A stretch of 64,000 nt of DNA from Benincasa hispida (Eukaryota; Streptophyta; Magnoliopsida; Cucurbitales; Cucurbitaceae): the NCBI RefSeq assembly GCF_009727055.1, contig NC_052360.1, positions 69,092,608 to 69,156,607 on the forward strand. Direction: 5' to 3'. The translations under genes and the position numbers were made by a program. How positions within the stretch are numbered: the stretch's first letter is position 1; every line of letters begins with the position of its first letter. A model generated the notes under the pieces. That model ran no database searches. It was not told the DNA's origin and saw nothing but the letters and a program-made list of their open reading frames with translations. Shown here piece after piece: positions 46,771-58,745 of the stretch.

Positions 46771-47599
46771 CCTTAATTGCTTAGGAGCATTTCTAATAGT
46801 TCCCTTTTCTACCTCGGGCTCTCTTTTTACCCCTAGAATCCATATCCAAGTTACAGCTTAGATTAATCATAGTTCTAAACCTTATTTTAAGATACTTCCT
46901 TCTACAAAACTATTCTAAAGCTTACCATAAAATCTTAGCTCATAAATCTTCATGGTTTAGCCGAAATCATCCAAACATCAATACTGGCCCAGCTTACCCG
47001 ATAGCTCGACCCCTCTTTCTTTTCCTCATTCTCCAGCCAAATTCCTTAGAGCTTCTTCTCTGGTAGACTCACCATGAAGACTAGACTCTCTTATCTCTCA
47101 GATGACTTTGGAATTACATCAAACACTCAAGTAGATTGGGAGATCTCCTCGTCTCAAGTTGATGCATTCTCCTCCACCCTCACTGTCCAATGCACTCTAT
47201 TCTCCCCATCTTTTTACGAATTTTATGATTTGTGATTTGAAAATGAAATTCCAACGGCTCTATTTCTAGGCGTCCAAACCTCCTATGGTGTTGACACCAC
47301 CTACTTGGCTGCATGGCCAAATTTTTAATCCTTCCTTTATCAATGTAAGCTGACTTCACCTTGGTTCAATGTGTTCTTCCCAAACGCATCCAACACAATT
47401 TCTTAGGGTTTAAGAATTCCTCTTAATCGGAAACCTCAATTTTAATTGACGTTTGCCCTTACGTCTTCAAGCTTTGTTTGTATTCAATTTAGGGTTTTTG
47501 ATGCATAATCTATAAGATCGTGGCCAAATTCAACACATAAATGCCCGGCCGTTCGATGCATAGGCAGTTTCCTTCGATCGCGTGGGCGTGACGTTCGAA

Positions 47600-47860
47600 T
47601 GAGGCGTTCAGGCTACTTTCGCTCTCTCCACTCTCACACTCTCCCACTTTCTCGCTGGTCTCGCTCTTTTCGTTCTCGCTCTCTCCCACTTTCTCGCTCA
47701 CAATCTCGCTCTCTCCAACTTTCTCGCTCAAACTCTCGCTTTCTCCACTCTCGCTAAGGATCTCGCTCTCTCCAGCCTTCTTGCTAGCTTGGATCTCGGT
47801 AGTGTCGCTCTCTTCCATTCTCTCGCTCAGCCAGTCTGACTCTCTCCCATTCTCTACTCG
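47600..47860. repeat. TCTCGCTCTCTCC-type degenerate repeat
   Basis: Repeated CTCGCTCTCTCCCACTTTCT blocks. On minus they read as a 121-codon frame with Ser-Glu-Lys-Val-Gly-Glu repeats, which is low-complexity sequence inside the solo LTR and not a supported gene. Confidence 0.75.
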
Positions 47861-48568
47861 TACTCCAGGATCCAATATGGTTATCGCAACTATAATACCT
47901 AACCATTATAGTTTACATTCACTCTTACTAATTGTTGATCCAACGAAGGTGACAATTATTACAATTATTATGGAAATTGTAAAATTATTAGATTATTTAC
48001 ATAACATAGGATTTAACTTCCTTCTAATTAACCCCTTAATCACTTACTTAAGTAGGAAAATAGAGATCCAGGTTTCACACGACTTCTCTCTTATGATTGC
48101 ATGGATGGGATAGCTTTAATTATCTGTCTGATGCACCGAATATTTGTCACTGAAAAGCTGGATGTAGTTGCTATCATTAGCGGCTTGTCAACTTAATTCA
48201 GATTCGACCCTCATCAACTTTCTGTCCCAACGTGATTAATTATGCCTTTCACTCAGATGCGCCCACCTAGTTGCAGCGACTCTATGCGTAATCCTTCTTG
48301 AGCGAATGTTTGCGAACACAAATCACCGCAAAGCCTTGCGGTGATGCTACGCTCGACCGTTGATTTCTTGTGATCGTGCTTTCACCTTGGGTCAATGCAT
48401 ATTGTACATAAAAATACAAAAATTAACTGTTTCTATGCGATGGAAACATGCGACCGCAATGTTATAAACTTAATGCTTTTTGGACACAATCTAACATATT
48501 TTATCAATGCAAACCTTCATTGTTTAATAACTTAGCACTATAATAACGTGCATTTCTGCTCGTTATCA

Positions 48569-49948
48569 ATCTCTCAAGTCTTAGGTTCTTTCTGTAGACT
48601 CCCTCTCGAGTAGCTCTAAAGGTGTGATGGGCGCATACATATGACAAGGTAACCACACAAACTTGGTTGACGCAAGATTATTCCTATCTCCAGTGAACAA
48701 TAGCTTACATTGCTTAATGCGACCAACCACTTACCCTCTCGGGCACTTAGTTGTTGCTGACTTTACTCATAGACAAGCGTTGTGTTCGCTTATAGACAGA
48801 CGTCGCTACAACTTCACACTAAGCAAATAAGGTTTTCTCACATACTCACGCAACACACACCTCTCGGTAGTTTGCAACATGCTTCATATCTCTAATCCAC
48901 ATGACTAAGTATGCAATACTCTAGTAGTTTCACTAAGTGATGTAATGAAAGTTAAGGATGCTAAGTAAAGAAGATGGAGATGGAATCAGAGGAAACACAG
49001 AAATTTGATTGAACCCATAATGTATTAATTCCTTAATCATAAAATGTAATACAATACAATATAAGAAAAGGAGAGAAAATGAAATGACCAGCTTGAAGCA
49101 ATGTCTTGCTTCCAGCGGATGTGCATCAAGGCTACCGATGGTGCCATGGATGGGTGGTGGAGCTGACTCTCTCGAGATCTAGCTCCGTTCGAAGGCTCTG
49201 GTCGTCACTCGGAATGGAAGAAGGAGGTGAAGAACTCTCAAGCTTCTTTCTCATGCATTTATCTGGATCACAAGGATCCGCCCTAAGGAAAACCTCAGGC
49301 GAAAAACTTGGATGTTTTGAACTTCTGCTCGTCGGCTTCTATATATAGAGCCTGGATCGCCGACAGCATTAATGGACTACTCTGATTCTGACATTCACGG
49401 TGCATTAGTCCTTTTTGAATCTCTGCTGCTAATGGCGTGGTAGGTGAAATGTCAACATCACCTTTTGATTTTCCCGAGATATGCGTTGATGCGTTCATTC
49501 CACCAACCTTGTGTTGATCCCTCTATTATGTGTTATCGTGTAGCTACAATCATACAGTGACCACATTCGCTTAATATCGCAACTCTACACGATGACCACA
49601 ATCACTTGACGATCGCAACTCCTATGCAATGGACACATGCGACTGATTACTGCAACACCCATGCGTTGATCAAATGCGTTTGCCTTTGTGATGGAGTGTT
49701 TCTCTGCATGCGGTCGTCTATGCAATAGTCCGACTTCCACATTTGCGTCCACTTCTTGCGTTAGCTACAAAAATAGCCAATTGAAAGCATAATAACGCAT
49801 AATAATGGGTTAGCCAAGATTCTCAATGCTGAACAATGCAAGCTCATTTTCTTATGAATTCCTAGCACAATTTCTGCATATTTTGCTTAACAGCCCTCAT
49901 AATTCTAAATAAAAGGCCTAAGATGACATGCATTTCTACATGTCATCA
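48569..49948 (-). mobile_element. LTR-3, minus strand
   Basis: Starts on minus TGATGACATG at 49948. Hairpin: ATGACATGTA, loop GAAA, TGCATGTCAT (49923-49946 on +), ten pairs with one G-T wobble. TATA box CTATATATAG near 49339-49352. The left edge is uncertain: the CTCGAGTAGCT motif near 48600 also occurs right of the LTR at 49960. Confidence 0.65.
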
Positions 49949-50949
49949 AGACTCTCTCTCGAGTAGCTTTAGAAGGGTGATGGGCGCAACATAAGACAAG
50001 ATGATCGCATGCAATGAAGATCTTAGGTCATGTTAGCTAAGTATTGCTCAACCCATTCGAAAGTTTAGTTACTCATGCATAATATAAAGAGAGTGAACAG
50101 ATATAGAAATGTAGGTTTCATTCTATAAATGAAATCGAAATACAAAATGACAATGGGAAGTAAGGATAAGAAGCCTGGTAGCAATTTCTTGCTTCCCAAA
50201 GCTTTTACACTGTTTTTCTCTACTCTACTCAGAGAATATTCTTGCTTTCGCAAGAGTTTGCCCTCTCTCTATTTTCCACGCTCCCTGGCACTCTCTCAAG
50301 CTGACCAAAACAATCTTCCAGCGTCTTCTCACTTCTCTCTCCTCCGCCTTCTAAGTATACGAGAACTATGAACAAAGGCTAACTATCTTCTATATGGTGA
50401 ACTTTCTATATGGCTCAGCTGGTATATATCTTAACCGAACTCCTTTAACGAAGGTGGCCTTTGGTATTTATAAAGTTTCAGGGTGAAGAGTTTTTTCTCC
50501 CAAATGATTACACTAATGGGATGTCATTAATTCTTTGTCTGTTGGGCTAAATAATTGTCACCGAAAATTTGAGTGCACTTCCTGCAGTGTGTCGTTAACG
50601 GCTTGTCAACTAAATTCGGATTCGACCGTCATCAGCTTTCTGTCCCATAGTGATTTATTAAGCTTTCACCTTGATGCGCCGACTCTATGTGGCCACCTTC
50701 TTGAGCAGATTTTCGCGAACGCATATGATTGCATAGCTTTGCGGTCGCAATCTCTTAATGCGCTCAGATGCTAAATTCTTTGGATCACAATTCCGCCTTG
50801 TGCCAATGCATCTTCTTGCACAAAATACATAAGTTAGCTTCTTTAATGCGATGGACGCATGTGATCGCAATGTTTTATATTTTTACCATTGTAATCCTTC
50901 ATTGTTTTATATCTTTGCACTGTAATAACGTGCATTTCTGCCGTTATCA
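49949..50949 (-). mobile_element. LTR-2, minus strand, 5' part
   Basis: Starts TGATAACGGCAG on minus at 50949. Hairpin at 50925-50947 (ATAACG/CGTTAT and GCA/TGC around GAAA, one bulged A). TATA-like TATTTATAAAG near 50464. It stops at LTR-3. Confidence 0.75.
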
Positions 50950-52058
50950 AAGCCCACCAGAGAGAAGGGGAGATAGTTAGTCCATTCCCGCACATACTTA
51001 TACATATACATAGAGGAGGAGGAGACAAGGAGACGAGGTGAAGCCAAGAGAAATCACTCCTGGGAAGATCGAGAGACTACCGAAAAGCAACACAAAGGAG
51101 AGAGGGCCAACATTTGCGAGAGCAAGAATACACAACTAGAATAGAGTTGAAGTGATAAAGAGCAGTGTAAAAGGCAACAAAAGGCAAGACATTTCTTACA
51201 GGGCTTCTTATCTCTCAAATCCTTTTGTTATTTTGTATTCAGTACTTTATTTGTAGAAAATGGAAACTTTATTTCGGTCTATGTTCAATCTCTCGATACC
51301 ATGTATGAGTAGCTAAATTTCTAAATGGATTGAGAAGCACTTAGCTAGCAGGACTTAAGATTTACATTTTATGCGATCATCTTGACGTATGTATGCATCA
51401 TTCACCTTTGGACATACTTGAGAAAGTAGTCTAAAGATAGAATCTAGGCTTGAGAGAGTCAGATTAGATCACATAAGGAGTAGAAACTTAGGCGTAAGTT
51501 CTATTTGCTATTTACACATCGCATGCACCCTAGAAATAGGAATGATGGTATGCGGTCATCTTGTTTTATGTGTGCATCATTCATCATCGCATAGGCAAGA
51601 GTAGAGACTTAGAAATAAGTTCTATTAACTATTTCACATATACATCACATGCGTCCTAGAAATAGAAATTATGGCATTCTGCATTGAGAAATGTAGTACT
51701 GATATTTGTGTATAGCATGATCACATAACTTGTACACAATCTTAGGAAGTGTTAGTTAGACCCCTTCTCAACCCCCTTCATCACATACTTATTGTAACTC
51801 TACGCGTTCATCCCTCTGCATTCAACTCTGTTGCATAGGAAAAATTTCAATCAAAACACTATCCACATCATTTATTTACCACTGCAATAGAATCAAAGAG
51901 TCTGTCGCATATCTACTTAATAGTCCCTGTGTTCAACCTTAGACATATCAGGAAACCTAGGAAGGCTTATACTTGAGCCTTGTTAGGAAAAATTGCATGT
52001 TCATCGCATAACACACACATCATCGCATACTCACACCATCACATCATAATTTCACGCA
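50950..52058 (+). mobile_element. LTR-2, plus strand, R-U5 part
   Basis: From about 51180 it follows LTR-2 (GGCTTCTTATCTCTC..., the TAGTCTAAAGATAGAATCTAGGCTTGAGAG segment), then U5 with CCCTGTGTTCAACCTTAGA near 51922. It abuts the minus-strand LTR-2 in inverted orientation. The right end merges into a copia LTR at about 52058. Confidence 0.6.
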
Positions 52059-53360
52059 TCACATGTATTTGAGACATACAAGTGGATCATGCTTTAAGTA
52101 GTAACCTAAATGGTCTATAGTATAAGGATAAAGGAGGGATACCTTATCTTGGTGACACTACGAATAAGACCCACTTTATCGATATTTACAAGTATTGTAA
52201 AGTGCTACAAATGGTCTAATCGTGACCATCCATGTGGAGACATGCGAGCGGGGGTGTTCTATACAAAGAGTTTGTATAAGACAGACTATAATTCGTCTTT
52301 TTATATAATGTCGTTGATATTGAGACTTACATTTCACTAAAATGACCATAGGTGACATGTCCTTAATCCTGAGTGAGTTGGGAACTCTTGCCTATGAGGG
52401 CAGTCCTTTGATTAGTATGGGTGAGAGTGGCCAGATTGTCAACTCAACAAGCCTACCTTTTTGGGGATTCGTCTGATTGGGGAGCTGGGAACTCAGCTAC
52501 ACAAGACAAAATTCACCCCTTTCTCGAAGCAAGGGTAAGTAAATAAATTGCTCCCTTAAGAACTGATTTCGGGTCTTGAAATAGTAGCCACACCCTCTTT
52601 TTGGAAGAGAGGACTCAGTCATAGTAGGACTATGACTTATTGTTCATTAAAGGAATCAGTGGTACTTAAGGAGTTAGATGTAACTACAAGGGCAAAACGA
52701 TAAATTGGCCCAGCTGTACTTACGAGCGATTTGTGAAGGGTTATCACATTGTTGATTGGTTGTATAGACACAAAAAATATATATGTCGTGCAAAGAGTGC
52801 AGCTGTCGGTCTTTAGTGGAGTGACCAAAAGTTAACGGATGGTGGATCTCGTGACTAAATAGTTTAGTCAATTATTCACGTACCGTTAGAGCTTCAAGCT
52901 ACAGGTCTATGAGGTCCCCTTAGTAGCTCAATGGGTTCAAGTTGAGAATCAGATTTTGGGTTAGTCTGATGGGTTCAAATTAACAAGAGGAAATTCAATT
53001 ATATATGATATAATTGATATGATGTATTAGATACATTAATTGGAGGAATTAATATAGATATGATTTATATTAAGGACCATAAAAATAGAAAAAGAACTAT
53101 GGTTTATATGTTACATATGATGAAATATTAAAACTATAGGTTATAAATATAATATGATGAGTTGGTTATCATATAATATGTTAATTATATGATAGTTAAT
53201 TCTTTTCCTCTAATAACCGAATTGAGTGGGAGGTTATCGAAAGTTTTATGGTAAACGTGAGATAAAAGAAAAATTATTTTCCAAAATTAGGAGTTGACTC
53301 ATTTAGAATTGAAGGAAATCGAATCCGAGATTTCCATGAGTAGCAGAAAAAGGATCATTC
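52059..53360 (+). mobile_element. Ty1/copia LTR, plus strand, 5'-truncated
   Basis: Collinear with the reverse complement of 53940-55260: ACAAGTGGATCATGC, TAAGGAGTTAGATGTAACTA, GTACTTACGAGCGAT, then the AT-rich part (TATATGATATAATTGAT). I judge identity high by eye, about 85-90% in the best parts. The first bases (TGTTGGGATT) are missing. No coding signal. Confidence 0.7.
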
Positions 53361-55389
53361 CAAATTACAATTATGAATGAATATTACAATTACAGTCGTA
53401 CAGAAACATGCGGTTATACAATCAATATAGAAATTATACCATGAACAATAAATGAACAAGGCGAAAGCTACAATTGTAGACTCGTCTCCACGCTCCTTGC
53501 TCACGAACGCTTGAACACACCAACCTTGAATGCTCGAACAACACGACCAGAACACTGCTCGAACACCTTGCATTCAAACTTAGCGATCGCCTCAATCACG
53601 AACACTTCAATAGCACACGAATAGCCTCCACACAACCTTGACGGTGTCGAGTTAAGTATGACACTACCAAGAAGGTTACCTTGGTATTCTCGGTGTGAGA
53701 ATCCAAAGGGTGGGCTCTATTCGGACTTGGATTGAGGCAGATGAAGGAGGAGTGAACACTCGTGTACACGATTGGGCAAGTGGGAGAAGACAGAAACCTA
53801 TCGCATAGATTGATGCCTGATCGTTTAGCAAAAGCTAAGAGATTTTTTAGCTCATCGTTTAGCTCAGTGTCTGTCACCTACAAAACACTACACGATCATT
53901 TACTAAATCACGTTGTCGCTTAGTAAATCAGTATTTACTTGACAAGCACCGTGAGTTTCCTTTTTGCGAGAGAAATCTCAAAACATTTTTCCAAAAGACT
54001 AACTAAAATTAGGAAAACAATTTTTCTTTTATCTCACGGTTACCATGAATCACTAATAACCACTCACTCAATTGGTTATTAAAGAAAAAGAATTAGTTAT
54101 CCAATAATTAATATTATTATAAATATAAATGATAACCAACTTATCATATTATATTTATAACCTATACTTTTAATATTTCATCTCATGAAATATATAAACC
54201 ATAGTTCTTTTTCTATTCCATGGTACTTAATGTAAATCTCATTTACATTAATCCTCCACTAGATGTATCTCATACATCATACCAATTATATCGTTTATAA
54301 TCAAAATACCTCTTGTCAATTTGAACATTTCAAATCAACACCAAGAACTGATCCTCAACTGAATCCATTGAGCTACCAAGGGGACCTCATGGATCTGTAG
54401 CTCGAAGTTCCAACGATACGTGAATAACTAACTAAACTCTTTAGTCACGGGATCTACCATCTATTAACTGTTAGGCACTCCACTAAAGACCGACAGCTGA
54501 ACTCTCTTTACTACAGATATATTATGTGTCCATCTTAACCAATCAGAAGTGCGACAACCCTTCACAGATCGCTCGTAAGTACAGTTGGGCCAATAATCGT
54601 TATGCCCCTGTAGTTACATCTAACTCCTTAAGTACCATTGATCCCTCTAATGAACATAAGTCATAGTCCTACTATGACCGAGTCTTCTTTTCCAAAGAGA
54701 GGCTGTGGCCACTATGTTCAAACCCCGAAATTAGCCCTTAAGGGAGAAATCTCTCTATTTATCCCTACTTAGGGAAAGGTGTGAATTCCATCTTGTGGAT
54801 TGAGTTCCCAACTCCCAGATCAGACAAGTCCCCAAAAAGGTAGGCATGTTGAGTTGGGAATCTGGCCACTCTCACCCATACTAATCAAAGGACCGCCCTC
54901 AAAGGCAAGAGTTCCCAAAACACCCAAGATTGAGGTCGTGTAACCTATGGTTGTTTAGGTGAGATGAAAGTCTTCAGTATCAACGACGTTATATACAGAG
55001 TCTAATCATATCGTGGTCCAGGTCTTATACAAACTCTTTGTATAGGACACCCCCACTTGCACGTCTCCACTTGAATGGTCAGGATCTACCAACTATAGTA
55101 GTTTACAACACTTGCAAACCTCTACAAAGTGGGTCGTATCCGTAATGTCACAAGGATCAGGTATCTCACCTTAATCCTTATACTACATACCTATTTAGGG
55201 TATCACTTAAGGCACGATCCACTTGTATATCACATATACATGCTTAAGTTCACATAAGATAACCAAGGAGCTTTGTTTATTTGATATGAGTAAATGCTAG
55301 AATTAAATAACACTTATTTTATTCATTACACAATGTGTATCTTTACAAAAGAACGAGACTCAGGGAGAATTAGGACACCAATCCCAACA
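53361..55389 (-). mobile_element. Ty1/copia 3' LTR, minus strand
   Basis: Starts on minus TGTTGGGATTGGTGTCC at 55389, next to a purine-rich tract. It runs through the AT-rich centre into a U5 with CGAACAC repeats. The left end, near 53361, is not sharp. It belongs to the copia pol at 60300-63660; LTR-1 material (55466-60299) inserted between pol and LTR. Confidence 0.75.
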
Positions 55390-55404
55390 ATCTTCCACTT
55401 GTCC
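55390..55404 (-). promoter_or_regulatory. Copia polypurine-like tract
   Basis: On minus GGACAAGTGGAAGAT directly precedes the LTR start, the expected place and make-up for a copia PPT. Confidence 0.65.
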
Positions 55405-56144
55405 TAATGACTAGAGAGACTAATGTACAATACAATATAAAATATACAATAAACAATAAACTAGGTGTAACGCTAAAATTTATATCTTTAACTTTAAGTA
55501 TATGGACAAATATGAATATGAATGAATGAACAAGTATATGCGTTAATGAGAATTTTATGTGATACTACGTCTAAATATATGCGTTGTTAATGATATGCTC
55601 GTAGTATGCGATGGGGTAATGCATGTCACAAGTTTCCTTGGGCTGAAACCAAGTATAATTCTAACGCAAGTTTCTCAGAATAATCCGAGGTCGAACACAG
55701 GGATTATTTTAGTTAATGTGTTACTTTTGTGATACATGCGACCGGTTTTTATCAATGAATAAAGAATGTTTGTTTATATAGGAATTTAAATTGCGGTGAA
55801 ATAAAATTCTGTTAATAAAATAAAATCCTAAACTAATATGATACAAGATACAAGATACATGATACATGATACTGAGGTCGAGACTGAATGTGAAGTTATA
55901 TAAAGAATCGTGGTATGTGATGGCAAGTCTTTATAGACGAAGTAGAAAGAGAAAAAGTAAATAGTAAAAACATCGCAAATTTGTTAATTGCATTAAAGAT
56001 GTAACTAAGGTTCCGCTTTCCTTTGGCGTACATCTCTCGGTGATCGGCCTCGTTCCCATATCTCTATGGTGAAACAGGGATGAACGTGATGAATGCAAGG
56101 TTGTTTCCATCTCTGGAAATACTTCTCGCTTTAGTTAAACAGGC

Positions 56145-57959
56145 CGATTGTATGAAAATTAGCTTAGAATTACAATAATTATAAATGATTGCAATTACAC
56201 CCACTAACACCATAAGAATGGAAGACAAGCAGAAATTTTACTCTGTTTTGCAGGAAACCAAGTCAACGCTTGCGCTCAAGGCTCACGAGAAACTGATCAA
56301 CGCATCTCTGTCACATTGCACCCGCCAATCAACAATGAAGAGACAATTACCGCAATGACGGCACAATGTGACAGAAGATCCAGAGCTGTATGTCAACTGC
56401 ATGCAGTAATAAAAACAACACTGCATACAAATCCACGATCGAAAGATGCAGTTAAGCAACGTAAAAACAGAAGATTGAGACACGTGTACAACTAATAGTT
56501 GTGCAGAATTGACGACCTGTTTGCATAATAGAAGGAATAATATCCCTCCATCTGTGGAATTACCATAACAATCAGTGGGGACCACAAGGCTGGAGTCAAA
56601 GACCTGCACCTATAAATACCCCATAGATTTAAGAGAAAACTCATGCTACTTGATACGGGGCTAAGTGCTGCTAAATTGTTGAGAGAAAAGGCTGAGCTGA
56701 GGGCTTAAGTGAAGGAATCCAGGAAGAAGACGAGATAAGGCCGAGAGGTGAATCTCAGATCTAATCTTCCAAACACCCGATCGGAAGCTCTATGCCTAGA
56801 TCCCTGCTACCAGTGGAGCAAGCTTGAGAAGGAAGCTCTTCCTACCATTAAATCCATCCTATCTGACAAGCAGATCTCCATNAGTGGAGCAAGCTTGAGA
56901 AGGAAGCTCTTCCTACCATTAAATCCATCCTATCTGACAAGCAGATCTCCATTGAATCAGTGCCAAGACATTGGCACTTGTATGTATCTATTCTATCTCT
57001 TTCATCGTTGTATTTCACTTTCTCTTTATTTCTTCATTCACACATCATGTATCAAACGCTTAATAGAGATATTAAATGTTTCAATAACTTTCATATTCCA
57101 TTCTCTGTCTATTTTCGTTCACCCGTTAATCACTTTCTTCATGATGTTTTCTTCATTCCTTGATAGTCAATATGAATTAAACAAGTACTTAATCTGTGTT
57201 AAAGATATAAAATGCGTTTAGCTAAAGCATGCTAGACGGCATCTTCACCTGTGATAGCAGAAGTGAAGATGTCATTCTGATCTATCAAGAGAAGGTTAGA
57301 AGAATGTGTTAACTAAAGCAAGTAGTACTTCCAGGCATGGAAGCAACCTTGTATTCATTATGTTAGTCTCTATCTCACCACAGACATGCGGGAGCACGAC
57401 CTATCACTGAAAGGTGTATGACAAGAGAAGAACGGAATAGTATTTATAGCTTCAATGCAATTGAGAACTTACGTTGTTTATATTATTTATCGTTCCCTTT
57501 CTATTCTGTTCATAAGACTTGCTTCCGCATTCCACGTTCTTTGCATAACCTTCACAGCCAGCCTTAACCCCAGCATCTTGTAACATGAAGCCTGTATCTT
57601 GTATCATCTAGCTTAGGTTTACTGTATTTTTATTTTAATATCACATTTTTACTGCTTTACTTTATTTTACTGCAATTTTAATACTTGTACAAACACACCT
57701 TTAAAGATTGAAAACAAACATGGTCGCATATATCATGAATATACCACAATAACCTAAATCAGTCCCCGTGTTTGACCTCAGATCACACCGAGAAACTTAC
57801 GGTGGAATTACACTTGGTTCCATTCTAAGGAAACTTGTGACAACGCATGGCATACTACGTGAACATCCATAATTAACGCATATCTAGAAGTAGTATTGCA
57901 TCATTTTGAGCATAGAACATCACACATTACACAACAAGTTTATAGTGTTCTATATCTCA
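56145..57959 (+). mobile_element. Inverted LTR-1 (plus strand) inside the mosaic
   Basis: Lacks the first 60 or so bases. It shows ACACCCACTAACACCAT, the TATA box CTATAAATACC (56610-56620) and the U5 box GTGTTTGACCTCAGATCA near 57767-57784. The N at 56882 with its duplicated 70 bp is a probable assembly fault. Frames running through it are not genes. Confidence 0.7.
56812..56952. repeat. Exact 70-bp tandem duplication around a single N
   Basis: 56812-56881 and 56883-56952 are identical, separated by one N at 56882. Same signature as at 32063: an unmerged contig overlap. Confidence 0.9.
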
Positions 57960-58745
57960 ACAATTGGTTGCTCTGAATGCTCCACCTAGACAACATTACT
58001 TAACAACGCAATTTCTTTCTATCCTTGATAATTCATAAACATGCCCTACTTTATTCTTTTATACAACAAATCTCTACTAAAAAATTCCGTTCTCGTTTTG
58101 AAAAGAATGTTTACCTCTTCTTGCAAAAACAACTTGGTACGACTTGAATGTAGTGGTCGGGTTGTGTTATTTTATTAGAGACTGTTGATCATGGTTACAC
58201 CCTTCATTTTGGCTTGTTCCCACGGATGTCATGCGAACATCCAACTACGGTTGTCTGCTAATCTCAACTTCAACTCTTGATTTTTAACTAAGTTTAACTT
58301 TTTCTGGTCAGAGGAGTTGTCTTTTATATTCTTTTATTTTCCTCTTAATTTTGTCTCTTTTCATATTACGTCGTTCTTGGAAACCCACCTTCGTTTTGGC
58401 TTGCTCCCATGGGTGTCATGTGAACATCCAACTACGAGCAGGTCCCTTTGACGACTTAACTCTTATCAGATTGGGATTTTTCCCTTGCGCTGACATTGGA
58501 GTTTGTATGAATTTTTTTTTTAATTACCACATCCACTTGGTCACATCTGCTCATTTCCTACCCCCAAATTCAGAGATGTGCAAGGTCCTCATTGCATTGT
58601 TTTGGACAGAATAGAGAAAACACTTAGTCAAAATTTTGAAAAGAAGGTTTGAGCAGAGTTTTGAAGGATAAAATGTAAAGCAATGCTATTGCTACGAATT
58701 ATCTAAGTGTTAGTCAAAAAATACAAAGTGTGGGAAATGTTTCTA
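57960..58745 (-). other. 3' non-coding piece of a gag/aORF-type element
   Basis: Mirror of about 4600-5300: paired 45-bp modules (58201-58248 and 58389-58435) and a PPT-like CCCCCAAATT (58562-58571). The aORF itself is missing; the break at about 58745 returns to LTR-1. Confidence 0.65.

Larger units (their letters stand above)
45632..48079 (-). mobile_element. Solo LTR-4 copy with exact TSD
   Basis: On + TGTCACACCCC...GGTTTCACA, 2448 bp, flanked by CGACT (45627-45631 and 48080-48084). It is a divergent sister of 7045-9637 and has no gag or pol remnant. It carries a 34-bp tandem array (46518-46770) and a TCTCGCTC-rich zone (47600-47860) that the sister lacks. Confidence 0.88.
45286..48568 (-). 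mobile_element. LTR-2, minus strand, interrupted by a solo LTR-4
   Basis: Starts TGATAACGAGCAG on minus at 48568, with a GAAA-loop hairpin (48543-48566 on +, 9 pairs and one A-A mismatch). It runs to 48085, then resumes from 45631 to about 45286. TATA box GTATTTATAG on + at about 45599-45608. The insertion lies about 25 bases from this TATA on its upstream side. The 3' end is cut by LTR-5. Confidence 0.8.

Noticed and set aside
47510..47875. 121-codon frame with Glu/Ser repeats
   Set aside because: Translation of a TCTCGCTC repeat in a solo LTR; no sign of a gene start or conservation.
56748..57221. 157-codon + frame with an unknown residue
   Set aside because: Runs through the single N and its false duplication, inside an LTR.
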